A DNA stretch of 64,000 nt. Origin: a virus. The DNA is taken from positions 1 through 64,000 of IMG/VR virus record IMGVR_UViG_3300043540_000178. One strand, written 5' to 3'. The translations under genes were made by a program, and so were the position numbers. How positions within the stretch are numbered: position 1 is the first letter of the stretch; every line of letters starts with the position of its first letter. Below are positions 51,055 to 58,905 of the stretch, piece after piece. The notes under the pieces are model-generated. The model was not told the origin of the DNA and made no database searches. It saw only the letters and a list, made by a program, of their open reading frames with translations.

Positions 51055-51447
51055 TCAAGATGAATCAGAATCATTTTTGAGATTGCGATGTACCCCACTA
51101 GGGCGATCATCACCGTCCGGATAATGTTTTGAGTAATAAGTTAGCATACGAAGATTGCATATCGCATGTGCAAGATGCGGTAATCCAGATTCTGGATCAA
51201 GTTCCTCCCCTTGTTGCCATGCAGACATGTGTCGCATAAGACATGCAAATGGAACTGACCATGCCATGCCTTTAGTCCAATTCCATGCGGCATATTTCTT
51301 TGCACCATACTCCCATACCCTAGCTTCATCAGCTAAGGTATCAAATGGAATCAAAGAATAGTCTGGTTTGCCTGCATTGTAGCGAGCACCAGAACCCCTT
51401 TTTGACGAATTAATATCGCCAATTCCTCCAATATTATTTTCTATCAT
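51055..51447 (-). CDS. dATP/dGTP diphosphohydrolase-like protein
   Basis: 130 residues. GARYNAGKPDYSLIPFDTL (about 20-38), WEYGAKKYAAWNWTKGM (about 45-61), RHMSAWQQGEELDPESGLPHLAHA (split: RHMSAWQQGEELDPESG, about 72-88). These match the N-terminal dATP/dGTP diphosphohydrolase family (all-alpha NTP pyrophosphatase). Such enzymes are linked to base-modified or diaminopurine DNA in some phages. Confidence 0.8.
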   Translation of the reverse strand: MIENNIGGIGDINSSKRGSGARYNAGKPDYSLIPFDTLADEARVWEYGAKKYAAWNWTKGMAWSVPFACLMRHMSAWQQGEELDPESGLPHLAHAICNLRMLTYYSKHYPDGDDRPSGVHRNLKNDSDSS

Positions 51448-51454
51448 TTGTGAT

Positions 51455-51625
51455 CTAAATCAAATTGAAGTTGTCCAACACATCCCACATAATATCTTCG
51501 CATTGTTGCAATGTTGTCGGTTTAATGTATTCTTTGCTTACATTATAAGCCGCAAGTGCTTTTTCTGCAAAATCTATATCTTGATTTATGATGAACAACT
51601 CAATGTCTTTTTCTGTTTTGAACAT
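51455..51625 (-). CDS. Small unknown protein
   Basis: 56 residues, ATG after GAGGTGATTAA. Acidic, helical, KDIELFIINQDIDFAEKALAAY then CEDIMWDVLDNF. Between DNA ligase and the dATP/dGTP hydrolase genes. Not recognised. Confidence 0.6.
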   Translation of the reverse strand: MFKTEKDIELFIINQDIDFAEKALAAYNVSKEYIKPTTLQQCEDIMWDVLDNFNLI

Positions 51626-51640
51626 TTAATCACCTCTTAA

Positions 51641-52894
51641 TTATTTTACTTCTGGCAAACTATTTGCAACATCTTTATCAAAACGAACACCCAAGAACCT
51701 AGGCAAGAATAAAGATGCAGGACCACCATTCTTATCTTGGATTTTCTGATTGTACATGACCTCTACAATTCTACCAATCATTGAATAATCAAAATATTCA
51801 TCACGCTGTTCATCTGAAAATCCTGTTCCAACATTGACACGAAGAAGCTTATCTGCTGTTTCACACACCAATGCACCCAAACGACCAGCATTCTTTCCTG
51901 TACCTTCTTCTATGCCAACTACAACAAGATCAGCAACTTCTTCTGCTTTCATTTTTCCGATATTCTTGCTTCGTTTTGGTTCCCATACCATATCCATGTT
52001 TTTAATCATTGCACCCTCTTCCCCAGCAGATATGCAAGTCTCAAAAAATTCCTGGGCTTCTTCTTTGGTGTTAACAATATGTGTTTGCAAAACTTTTATT
52101 TTATCGTTATATTGAGTGTTTGTCAAACGTTCTATGCGCTTGCTGTATGGAATAGTTGAGGTGAAGTCAACAATATCCCATGCATGGTACACTAGCATTT
52201 CGGCTTCTTCTTTGCTGATAGTACCTTTAACTGCTTTATTTACAATGCCGTTACCTGTTTTGCGGTCAAGAATTTTACCATCTTGCATCACAAGCAATTC
52301 ACCATCTAGAGTTTCGCCTTCCTTGACCATATTTGCTAAGGATTCATCAAACATACCATGCAATTCAATTGGTTTTCCATTACGTGAAAATGCAACGGCT
52401 TTTCCGGCTTGCAGAGTCATATGAGCACGTGCGCCATCTAATTTAACTTGCGCGTATGCAGGGAACTTGATACCTGAAATATCCTTGTGAGAAAGCATTA
52501 CGTCAAATGTAGGAACAAGGCCAGGCCATACACGTGATGCCAATGTATCTGAAGTATTACATCTAAGATCACGTTGAATTATTCGCTCCAGTACAACAGC
52601 ATCATCCTGTGATAAATCAGAAAGCAATGTAGTCAAACGATCAATTGCATTATTGCCTGTGACTTGTCTTGCAATAAATGGTTGCAATTCATCTAATGTG
52701 TCATTCAACGAAACATTTTTACCAGATGTTGTGTAATGCGGAATTTGTTTAATACCATATGTCACCATTGGATTATATGCCAACTGAAAAACTCTTTTCA
52801 GTAACTTGTTATCCTTTTCACGTTGCAAAATAGAAACTTTTGCATTCGTGGACGGCTCATTGGCCAATTCTTCAATAATGCTTAAAATTTTCAT
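51641..52894 (-). CDS. 30: ATP-dependent DNA ligase gp30
   Basis: 417 residues (T4: 487). Motif I QVKLDGARAHM (about 148-158; Lys adenylated), FSRNGKPIEL (about 169-178, motif III side), EGAMIKN (motif IV, about 294-300), IGKMKAEEVADLVVVG (motif V, about 311-326). Closes nicks at replication and repair. Driven with a small gene from the box promoter at 53107. Confidence 0.95.
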   Translation of the reverse strand: MKILSIIEELANEPSTNAKVSILQREKDNKLLKRVFQLAYNPMVTYGIKQIPHYTTSGKNVSLNDTLDELQPFIARQVTGNNAIDRLTTLLSDLSQDDAVVLERIIQRDLRCNTSDTLASRVWPGLVPTFDVMLSHKDISGIKFPAYAQVKLDGARAHMTLQAGKAVAFSRNGKPIELHGMFDESLANMVKEGETLDGELLVMQDGKILDRKTGNGIVNKAVKGTISKEEAEMLVYHAWDIVDFTSTIPYSKRIERLTNTQYNDKIKVLQTHIVNTKEEAQEFFETCISAGEEGAMIKNMDMVWEPKRSKNIGKMKAEEVADLVVVGIEEGTGKNAGRLGALVCETADKLLRVNVGTGFSDEQRDEYFDYSMIGRIVEVMYNQKIQDKNGGPASLFLPRFLGVRFDKDVANSLPEVK

Positions 52895-53058
52895 TTTATT
52901 TCCTGTAACTGGAAATTGTAAATAGACTTTGCTTCTTTTCGGATCGCATTTACTGTTTTCAGCTTTTCACGTTGCATCTTGATAGCAGAACGAAGCTCAT
53001 TCAGTTGAATTTGCGCCGGAGTCAATTCCTTTTTGATCTTCACATTTTTTTGAGTCAT
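52891..53058 (-). CDS. Small basic protein, unknown
   Basis: 55 residues; ATG at 53058 after AAGGAC. Highly basic helix (KIKKELTPAQIQLNELRSAI). Its stop overlaps the start of the ligase by 4 bp, so the two are coupled. Not recognised. Confidence 0.55.
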   Translation of the reverse strand: MTQKNVKIKKELTPAQIQLNELRSAIKMQREKLKTVNAIRKEAKSIYNFQLQEIK

Positions 53059-53106
53059 AATATGTCCTTTCATTCTTAAATTTAAGAATAAACTTGCACA
53101 CTGCAT

Positions 53107-53157
53107 ATTTTACATATTGATGAACTATCTTTCAAGCAATATCATTAACTATTTGAT
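53107..53157 (-). promoter_or_regulatory. Sigma70-like promoter with upstream GTTA box
   Basis: Reverse strand: ATCAAATAGTTA box, 10 nt, TTGAAA, 17 bp, TAAAAT. Drives the small basic gene and DNA ligase. Confidence 0.7.
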
Positions 53158-53158
53158 T

Positions 53159-53386
53159 TTATTCATTATGACTTTCTTGTTGTTTTTCTTCATCTTTATT
53201 TGGATGGATTATTTCTGCCCATTCATCACCATTTGATACATTGAACTCGTGTGCAGGCAACAAGATATGTGAATGCAGAACACCTTGGTAATATCTAGGA
53301 GAATCTAGTTTACAGATGAAATATTGCTTACCATCTAAAGCAAAGGAACCAAGCACATTAAATTCAACGTTAGATTTAGTTTTCAT
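53159..53386 (-). CDS. Unknown small protein
   Basis: 75 residues, beta-rich (FNVLGSFALDGKQYFICKLD), acidic C-terminus. Directly abuts the phosphoribosyltransferase gene. Not recognised. Confidence 0.55.
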   Translation of the reverse strand: MKTKSNVEFNVLGSFALDGKQYFICKLDSPRYYQGVLHSHILLPAHEFNVSNGDEWAEIIHPNKDEEKQQESHNE

Positions 53387-53842
53387 TTACTCATGCTCCC
53401 AAGGAAATTGAATCCATCTATTGTCAATGCTTCTGTCAATAACACGACTATAAAAGTCTACAGTAGATTTATTTTGTGATGGATTATACCATAGTGCGGC
53501 ATACTTTAAATTATCTTTAATATCAAACATTCTCTCTTTTAAGAGATGAAGTGTATCACCAGTATCAACAATATCATCTATGAGCAGATATTTTTTGCCG
53601 GATGCCGCTTGAGCTGCAATTTTATCCACAGCAAATGTATCTTTCTTTTTTCCATCACGCAATGACCAATTAATATAATGTGCTGGTACATCAAAGTAAT
53701 GAGATGCAATTGTGGCAGGTATCACACCACCTCTTGCAAGTCCAATAATTCCATTTGGAATGAAATTGCTTTCTTTAATCGCATTACAAATACAGATAGT
53801 ATCTGTGTACATCTCATCCCATTTGTAGTAAATCTTTTCCAT
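53387..53842 (-). CDS. Purine phosphoribosyltransferase
   Basis: 151 residues. LARGGVIPATIASHYF (about 35-50), PRPP motif YLLIDDIVDTGDTLH (about 89-103), then YNPSQNKSTVDFY. Like Gpt/Xpt-type enzymes that salvage guanine, xanthine or hypoxanthine to nucleotides. Eight bp downstream of queE, so it may be part of the deazaguanine supply or general salvage. Confidence 0.8.
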   Translation of the reverse strand: MEKIYYKWDEMYTDTICICNAIKESNFIPNGIIGLARGGVIPATIASHYFDVPAHYINWSLRDGKKKDTFAVDKIAAQAASGKKYLLIDDIVDTGDTLHLLKERMFDIKDNLKYAALWYNPSQNKSTVDFYSRVIDRSIDNRWIQFPWEHE

Positions 53843-53849
53843 TTAGTCC

Positions 53850-54728
53850 TCATGCATCAATTGCATTACCCAAAGTTACAACATGTAACCGGCCGCTTAT
53901 ATTATATCCTTCTGAAATTGCACGTTTTGTAATATGTTCAATCTGTTTGTAATTGGTTTGCTGGTCGTATGAACTACCAACTGGCATTATATAAATTGAA
54001 GGAAACCATCCAAGATTATTCGCCAAATCTTCATACTTCAATTTTAATTCTTTCCATGCTACATCTGAATTATTTACAACTACCTTTAAATCAATTGAAT
54101 CCGAATTTTCAGCCAAATTCTGAATTGTATTTGCATTCCATGTATATTCTTCACCAGATACATTATGTAACTTTAGAGATACGTTAAAATGTACATGCAT
54201 ATCTGATAATGCATGTATTAAATCAGATGACATTTCGCAAGTGCCATTTGTTTCAAATTGAATGATGGGTGGGATCTTATTCTGAAATTCATCTGATTGA
54301 AACATCTCACAAAGAGATTTTTGTTGCAACAGTGGCTCACCACCGGTTATACAAAGATGAATATCATTATGCGTGAACGGATGATACCATTGTTTATGCC
54401 CAAAACCATCAGTGGGTAAATAATCCATAATCTCTTTCATCACATCGGATGGTTCCATATCACGTCTCAAATGCTTAAAGCGAGGGTCAATTGCATACAA
54501 TGTATCACATCCGTACTCAACAACTGGAAAATCATCTAATTTAGTAATTAATTTTGGATCAAACTCAATTGGTTTGATGTATGTCGATGGGTCAGCCGGA
54601 TTTGGTTGACTGAATCCAGGACATTTTAGATTGCAACCGAATAAACGAAGCCATATAGCCAATTTCCCTGTATATCTGCCCTCACCTTGAAAAGAATAGA
54701 AGGTTTGTGACACTTTGAGTTTACTCAT
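53850..54728 (-). CDS. queE: QueE, 7-carboxy-7-deazaguanine synthase (radical SAM)
   Basis: 292 residues. FYSFQGEGRYTGKLAIWLRLFGCNLKC (split: GCNLKC, about 31-36), then an insert of about 50 residues, then EYGCDTLYA (about 71-79): the third cluster cysteine, normally two residues on, is displaced by the insert. CITGGEPLLQQ (about 126-136) and FETNGT are the SAM sites. Makes CDG from carboxytetrahydropterin. Confidence 0.88.
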   Translation of the reverse strand: MSKLKVSQTFYSFQGEGRYTGKLAIWLRLFGCNLKCPGFSQPNPADPSTYIKPIEFDPKLITKLDDFPVVEYGCDTLYAIDPRFKHLRRDMEPSDVMKEIMDYLPTDGFGHKQWYHPFTHNDIHLCITGGEPLLQQKSLCEMFQSDEFQNKIPPIIQFETNGTCEMSSDLIHALSDMHVHFNVSLKLHNVSGEEYTWNANTIQNLAENSDSIDLKVVVNNSDVAWKELKLKYEDLANNLGWFPSIYIMPVGSSYDQQTNYKQIEHITKRAISEGYNISGRLHVVTLGNAIDA

Positions 54729-54771
54729 GTAAATCCTTTCACTGGTTCATAATTAAAATACTATATTATAG

Positions 54772-55044
54772 TTATTTCTTGTTCAATTCTGCTGACTTTA
54801 ATTTCTTTAATTCTGCTGCCACCGTGTCTCTGTCAAGATAGACCAAATTGTCAATCCATTTTCGTCCATCATTAGGGTTTTGAAAATACCGGATGGTGGA
54901 GTAGCCAAATTTATTATGAAAAGCAATAATGAGTATACCTTCTTCATAATCATTTGCCGAAACTTTAAAAGTCCAACCGCCTCGCTGCACTGAATTCAAC
55001 GAAACAACCGTAAATTCTAATTTGGGTGAAGTGCGGTTTTTCAT
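54772..55044 (-). CDS. Unknown small protein
   Basis: 90 residues. LEFTVVSLNSVQRGGWTFKVS and FHNKFGYSTIRYFQNPNDGRKWI: beta with a helical tail. Between queE and the regA block. Not recognised. Confidence 0.55.
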   Translation of the reverse strand: MKNRTSPKLEFTVVSLNSVQRGGWTFKVSANDYEEGILIIAFHNKFGYSTIRYFQNPNDGRKWIDNLVYLDRDTVAAELKKLKSAELNKK

Positions 55045-55069
55045 CTAAGTAATTAAATAGCGTTTGATT

Positions 55070-55261
55070 TTAATTTTCAACCAAAAGTTGAGGTTGTTCG
55101 CTAGCTTTAGTGTCTTGAATAGCAACAATTTGCTTTTCTGCTTCTAACTTAATCTTATTGATTAGATCATATGATGTTTTTGCTGGAAGTTCAGCCAATC
55201 CTGCCAAAATAGTATTAACATTATCAACACCCAAATTTAATGTAATATTAATTTCATCCAT
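55070..55261 (-). CDS. Small conserved phage protein
   Basis: 63 residues; ATG at 55261 after AAGGAGG. INITLNLGVDNVNTILAGLAELPAKTSYDLI (split: NVNTILAGLAELP) is a pattern found in small proteins of many phages. Function not known. Follows regA. Confidence 0.6.
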   Translation of the reverse strand: MDEINITLNLGVDNVNTILAGLAELPAKTSYDLINKIKLEAEKQIVAIQDTKASEQPQLLVEN

Positions 55262-55271
55262 TTCATCCTCC

Positions 55272-55664
55272 TTATCGTTTTTCACCAAGTGTGTATTTTG
55301 GAACTAATGTCCATGTATTCTTATCTTTGAAAGATAAAATTTTCACAGAATTAAGAGGTGCTTTTTCTTTAATGGTTGACGGATCCTTAATTTTAATCAA
55401 GTTCCAGTCTGCCAGTAGACCAGCAATCAAATTCCTACGTTCAATATCTTCCTGGGTGATATTGGCATGTTTGCCATCTAGAGTAAATAATTCTTTAAAA
55501 TGACAAATATAATATTTCCCACGCTTATGTAAAATATGAGCTGTTTGATACAGAGTTTTTGTTTTATTGAGAGCTATTCCAATACGGGTCAACGATTCTT
55601 TGACCAATAAAAAGTCTTCTGGTCTCTCTAGTTCAATTTGAATACCAATTGAAAAATCATCCAT
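55272..55664 (-). CDS. regA: Translational repressor RegA
   Basis: 130 residues (T4: 122). EDFLLVKESLTRIGIALNKTKTLYQTAHIL (split: VKESLTRIGIALNKTKTLYQ, about 20-39), YYICHFKELFTLDGK, and LVPKYTLGEKR at the end match T4 RegA closely. Binds ribosome sites of early mRNAs, including clamp and loader genes. One bp overlap with gp62. Confidence 0.93.
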   Translation of the reverse strand: MDDFSIGIQIELERPEDFLLVKESLTRIGIALNKTKTLYQTAHILHKRGKYYICHFKELFTLDGKHANITQEDIERRNLIAGLLADWNLIKIKDPSTIKEKAPLNSVKILSFKDKNTWTLVPKYTLGEKR

Positions 55665-56032
55665 TATTTACCACCTTCTATAACGAGTAACTTTTGTTTT
55701 TCTTCCTCACTCAGCAGAGCCAAGTACCTCTTTGCAATGGTTCTATTCACTTTAAGAATCATGCAAATGATATTTATTAACTCATTATTTGTTGTATCTT
55801 CTTTATTCCATTTACCAAAACGTTTGCCCTTTGGAATCCCGTAATAATAAAAATCGAACTGCATATCTTTCGGCAGATGAGAATTTGCGGACATTTCATG
55901 GGCAAACATAATGGTGCCCATGATGTTACTCATACCTTTGTTTATAATCCATGCATCATAATTAGATATTACAGTTTCTTTATCTGTTAATGTTTTTTCA
56001 TTTATAATTTTGATAATATCAAATGGTGTCAT
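55664..56032 (-). CDS. 62: Clamp-loader small subunit gp62
   Basis: 122 residues against 187 in T4. The YYYGIPKGKRFGKWNK stretch (about 62-77) matches the T4 PRGKRYGKW block. Forms the loader with four gp44. Smaller than usual; the C-terminal third of T4 gp62 is absent. Overlaps the upstream phosphatase gene by 4 bp. Confidence 0.8.
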   Translation of the reverse strand: MTPFDIIKIINEKTLTDKETVISNYDAWIINKGMSNIMGTIMFAHEMSANSHLPKDMQFDFYYYGIPKGKRFGKWNKEDTTNNELINIICMILKVNRTIAKRYLALLSEEEKQKLLVIEGGK

Positions 56033-56625
56033 GTTGTCACCTCATTCACTTGGCGATCCCTTAGTTTAAAATTCTTTTTCGCCATAATATTCATAACATC
56101 TTCAATTGAGATTGGTGCATAATTGTGACAATCAGTTCCAATATCCATGCTTCTTGCATTAGGATCATCAGGCAAAGATCCATGTGAATGTCCATACAGA
56201 TGAATAGAACCTACATGGGACTTATTCCATACACGCATTGCATAATGACACAAGACAAACCTTGTTTTTATACCATCAATCAAAAAATCAACTTCAAATA
56301 ATGAACTTTTTTCTGAACCACGAAACAAAGTAACATCTAATTTTTTGTCATGGTTTCCCAATACAATGAAAATTTTACCATTTAAGCGATTAATCAGTTT
56401 CCTTTGAATTTCACGGTCACTAATGAAACAAAAATCACCCAAATGAAACACCCAATCACCAGAACCAACTTTATTATTCCAATTTTCAATGAGTGTTTCA
56501 TTCATTTCTTCTACATCATTGAATGGACGGTTGCAATACTTAATAATATTTTTATGTCCGAAATGAGTGTCGGAAGTGAAAAATACTTTTTCTTTGCTAG
56601 TATCAATTATCATTATTATTTCCAC
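56029..56625 (-). CDS. Metallophosphoesterase inside the clamp-loader operon
   Basis: 198 residues. FTSDTHFGHKNI (about 16-27), HLGDFCFI (about 60-67), VLGNHDKK (about 87-94), CHYAMRVW (about 124-131), LYGHSHGS (about 142-149): all motifs of a YfcE-like phosphodiesterase. Located between gp44 and gp62, overlapping both, where T4 has nothing. Substrate unknown. Confidence 0.85.
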   Translation of the reverse strand: MEIIMIIDTSKEKVFFTSDTHFGHKNIIKYCNRPFNDVEEMNETLIENWNNKVGSGDWVFHLGDFCFISDREIQRKLINRLNGKIFIVLGNHDKKLDVTLFRGSEKSSLFEVDFLIDGIKTRFVLCHYAMRVWNKSHVGSIHLYGHSHGSLPDDPNARSMDIGTDCHNYAPISIEDVMNIMAKKNFKLRDRQVNEVTT

Positions 56626-57560
56626 TGTATAGTGTCGCTAATGATAATCGACGTAAGAAATGCCATTGTGTTTATTTCTTGGTCGGGAACAAATGCAGCT
56701 TTGTAACTGTATTCTCCCAACAACAAAATCAACTCGGGAATTCCTTTTGGTTCTATCTTTTGAGATGCTTTATCGTAGAACATCCTAAATAGGGTTGCAG
56801 ATTCAATGTCTGCATGTTCTGCAACCCAACGACGAACTTCACTAAACTTTTTCTGTTTCAATGAAACAAGAAGTTGATTGAACATATCGTCACTGAGATC
56901 AAGAAGAATACCAGCATCAATTTTACCACCTGCTGCATATCCTTGTAGTTCATTCAAAACTGAACGGAAATCTGGAAACTTCTTCATCACCAATTCCGCA
57001 ACTACACGCTTCTCATACTGCACACCTTCTTTGTCGAGAATGTCAAGAACCCGTTTCAAGAACTGAGTTGATAATTCAACTTTATCAGCATTTGAAATCT
57101 TGAAGTCGATTTTTTTACATCTCGATTTAATCGCATCAATCAACTTGGACTCAAAATTACATGTGAAAATGATAGTGTGATTGCCACTGTATTCTTCAAT
57201 AAACCCGCGTAGAGCTTGTTGCGCCGATTGCGTCAAACCGTCGCACTCATCCATTAGAGTGATTTTCTTACTATCTGTGAATGAAACGGTTGATGCAAAT
57301 TGCAATAATTTGGTTCTGATTAAGTCGATATTGCCTTCAGAAGATGCATTAATCTGCATGAAATCTGCACCAATGTCATTGGCAATTGCTTTTGCCAATG
57401 TTGTTTTACCTATGCCAGCTGAACCGGTGAATAATAGTGACGGAAGATTACCGGACTTAACTAAACCTCTGGCAATTTCTTTTGTTGATTCTGGGAGAAT
57501 AATCTCCTCAATTGACGTTGGACGATATTTTTCTGCCCAAATTGCATTATCTATACTCAT
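56616..57560 (-). CDS. 44: Clamp-loader ATPase gp44
   Basis: 314 residues (T4: 319). Walker A FTGSAGIGKTTLAK (about 43-56), DECDGL Walker B (about 102-107), SRCKKIDF SRC motif (about 148-155). Loads gp45 at primer ends. Start after AGGAGG. Driven by the promoter at 57588. Confidence 0.95.
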   Translation of the reverse strand: MSIDNAIWAEKYRPTSIEEIILPESTKEIARGLVKSGNLPSLLFTGSAGIGKTTLAKAIANDIGADFMQINASSEGNIDLIRTKLLQFASTVSFTDSKKITLMDECDGLTQSAQQALRGFIEEYSGNHTIIFTCNFESKLIDAIKSRCKKIDFKISNADKVELSTQFLKRVLDILDKEGVQYEKRVVAELVMKKFPDFRSVLNELQGYAAGGKIDAGILLDLSDDMFNQLLVSLKQKKFSEVRRWVAEHADIESATLFRMFYDKASQKIEPKGIPELILLLGEYSYKAAFVPDQEINTMAFLTSIIISDTIQWK

Positions 57561-57587
57561 ATTAGTTCCTCCTCACTTAATGCATTA

Positions 57588-57615
57588 ATTATAACAAATT
57601 TCCCTGTAGTTACAA
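57588..57615 (-). promoter_or_regulatory. Sigma70-like promoter for gp44
   Basis: Reverse strand: TTGTAA, 16 bp, TATAAT. No GTTA box. Directly follows the terminator. Confidence 0.6.
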
Positions 57616-57631
57616 ATGTTCAACCACAATT

Positions 57632-57658
57632 AAAAAGCCCACCGAAGCGGGCTTTTTT
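57632..57658 (-). terminator. Terminator with UUCG tetraloop after the gp45 unit
   Basis: Reverse strand GCCCGC-TTCG-GTGGGC preceded by A-run and followed by TTTTT. It ends the gp45 transcript unit before the gp44 promoter. Confidence 0.85.
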
Positions 57659-57677
57659 AATTCACAACGTATTCAGC

Positions 57678-57851
57678 TTAATTTGCCTTAACGGGAGTAA
57701 TGCTTTTAACATTGTGTCCGTAACTCTTCAGTACAGAACGAACACCTTCTGCAGTAGCACAACGGCTGCGATACTCGCCTTCAGTCATATCTGTCTTGAT
57801 ATTCCAGAAGTAGCGATTGCCATCGTGTCCATGTTTATGAATTTTTTGCAT
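57678..57851 (-). CDS. Small basic protein, unknown
   Basis: 57 residues; ATG at 57851 after AAAGGA. KIHKHGHDGNRYFWNI, then RSRCATAEGVRSVLKSYGHN. Basic; ends just before the terminator. Not recognised. Confidence 0.55.
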   Translation of the reverse strand: MQKIHKHGHDGNRYFWNIKTDMTEGEYRSRCATAEGVRSVLKSYGHNVKSITPVKAN

Positions 57852-57922
57852 GTTATTTCCTTTCAAATATTAAACGAGGGTTTCAAGTCACATATTTGGT
57901 CAACCCACAAACACCAAATTCT

Positions 57923-58585
57923 TTAATTGAATGTGCTATCAGCCTCAACCGCAATAAATACAACCAGGTTGAGTGACGAAGCAATCCATTTAGAAATTTT
58001 CTTACTACTTATTTCTACCTTGTAATCGCTTGGGAACAGACGCAACTTCTCAACTTTAAAATTGACATGAAATTTTCTTGTGGTCTGGACTTCCAAGTCT
58101 ACTTCAAATGCATTTGCTGTTGGGTTTTTCTTGTCATACACCTTTACACAAACTGTCTTGCCGTCACCGATTACTGCAAGATCTTCAACAGATAGAACCG
58201 ATGCCATTTTTGAAAGACGTGTAATCAATTCATTTGTCAATTCAATTTCAATCTCTGCTGATGGCATTATAATGTCTTTCTTTGGAGTAATCAGTACATT
58301 TTCATCTGCATACACATATTTAACTTGCTGTTTACCTTTCTTAATTACTAAATTCTTGTCATTCAATTCAATTTCAGGATCAGAAAATGCAGCATATGCA
58401 CCCAAAAATTCACTAAGATTGAAGATCGAAACTTGTTTAGTAAAGTCAACTTCGCCTTCATATGTTGCTAGAATGTCTTTGGTGACTGACATTGTAGTAA
58501 TCTTCTTTCCCGGCTTAATTACTAGGTTTGCATTAATTGATGCAAAGTTTCGCAGAATTTCTACTGTCTCTTTATTAAGATTCAC
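57923..58585 (-). CDS. 45: Sliding clamp gp45
   Basis: 220 residues (T4: 228). MNLNKETVEILRNFASINANLVIK and the end VFIAVEADSTFN match T4 gp45 (KLSKDTTALLKNFATINS, VVALEADSTHDF). Trimeric clamp: processivity factor for gp43 and mobile activator of late promoters with gp33/gp55. Confidence 0.95.
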   Translation of the reverse strand: MNLNKETVEILRNFASINANLVIKPGKKITTMSVTKDILATYEGEVDFTKQVSIFNLSEFLGAYAAFSDPEIELNDKNLVIKKGKQQVKYVYADENVLITPKKDIIMPSAEIEIELTNELITRLSKMASVLSVEDLAVIGDGKTVCVKVYDKKNPTANAFEVDLEVQTTRKFHVNFKVEKLRLFPSDYKVEISSKKISKWIASSLNLVVFIAVEADSTFN

Positions 58586-58607
58586 TGTATGCTCCTATTA
58601 ATTATAA

Positions 58608-58904
58608 TTAAGATATTAATTCAACATCTTGCACATCATTTTGCTCAACAATTTCTTCTTTTACTTTTGATGCATTGCTTAGTTGATGCATCTTTTTAAG
58701 ATTTGCATCAAATATAGGAGTTTCAATATCAGCATGTTTCATAAGCAAGACTATCATTTCTGTTGGGTAAGTCTTACCCGAACTCATTTGCTGACTCACT
58801 GCTTTGAACTTACGGCCTACACGATGCATATTACCGGTTGTTGGGTCAAGCAGTTTTGATTGCTTGCGCCATTCTTTACTTTTGTTTGGTCCTGTTTTTG
58901 CCAT
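58608..58904 (-). CDS. Unknown basic protein upstream of gp45
   Basis: 98 residues; ATG after AAGGGA. N-terminal basic GPNKSKEWRKQSKLLDPTTGN, then helices and an acidic tail. In T4, rpbA lies nearby, but I see no convincing match. Thirty-one bases overlap or abut rIIB. Confidence 0.55.
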   Translation of the reverse strand: MAKTGPNKSKEWRKQSKLLDPTTGNMHRVGRKFKAVSQQMSSGKTYPTEMIVLLMKHADIETPIFDANLKKMHQLSNASKVKEEIVEQNDVQDVELIS

Positions 58905-58905
58905 A

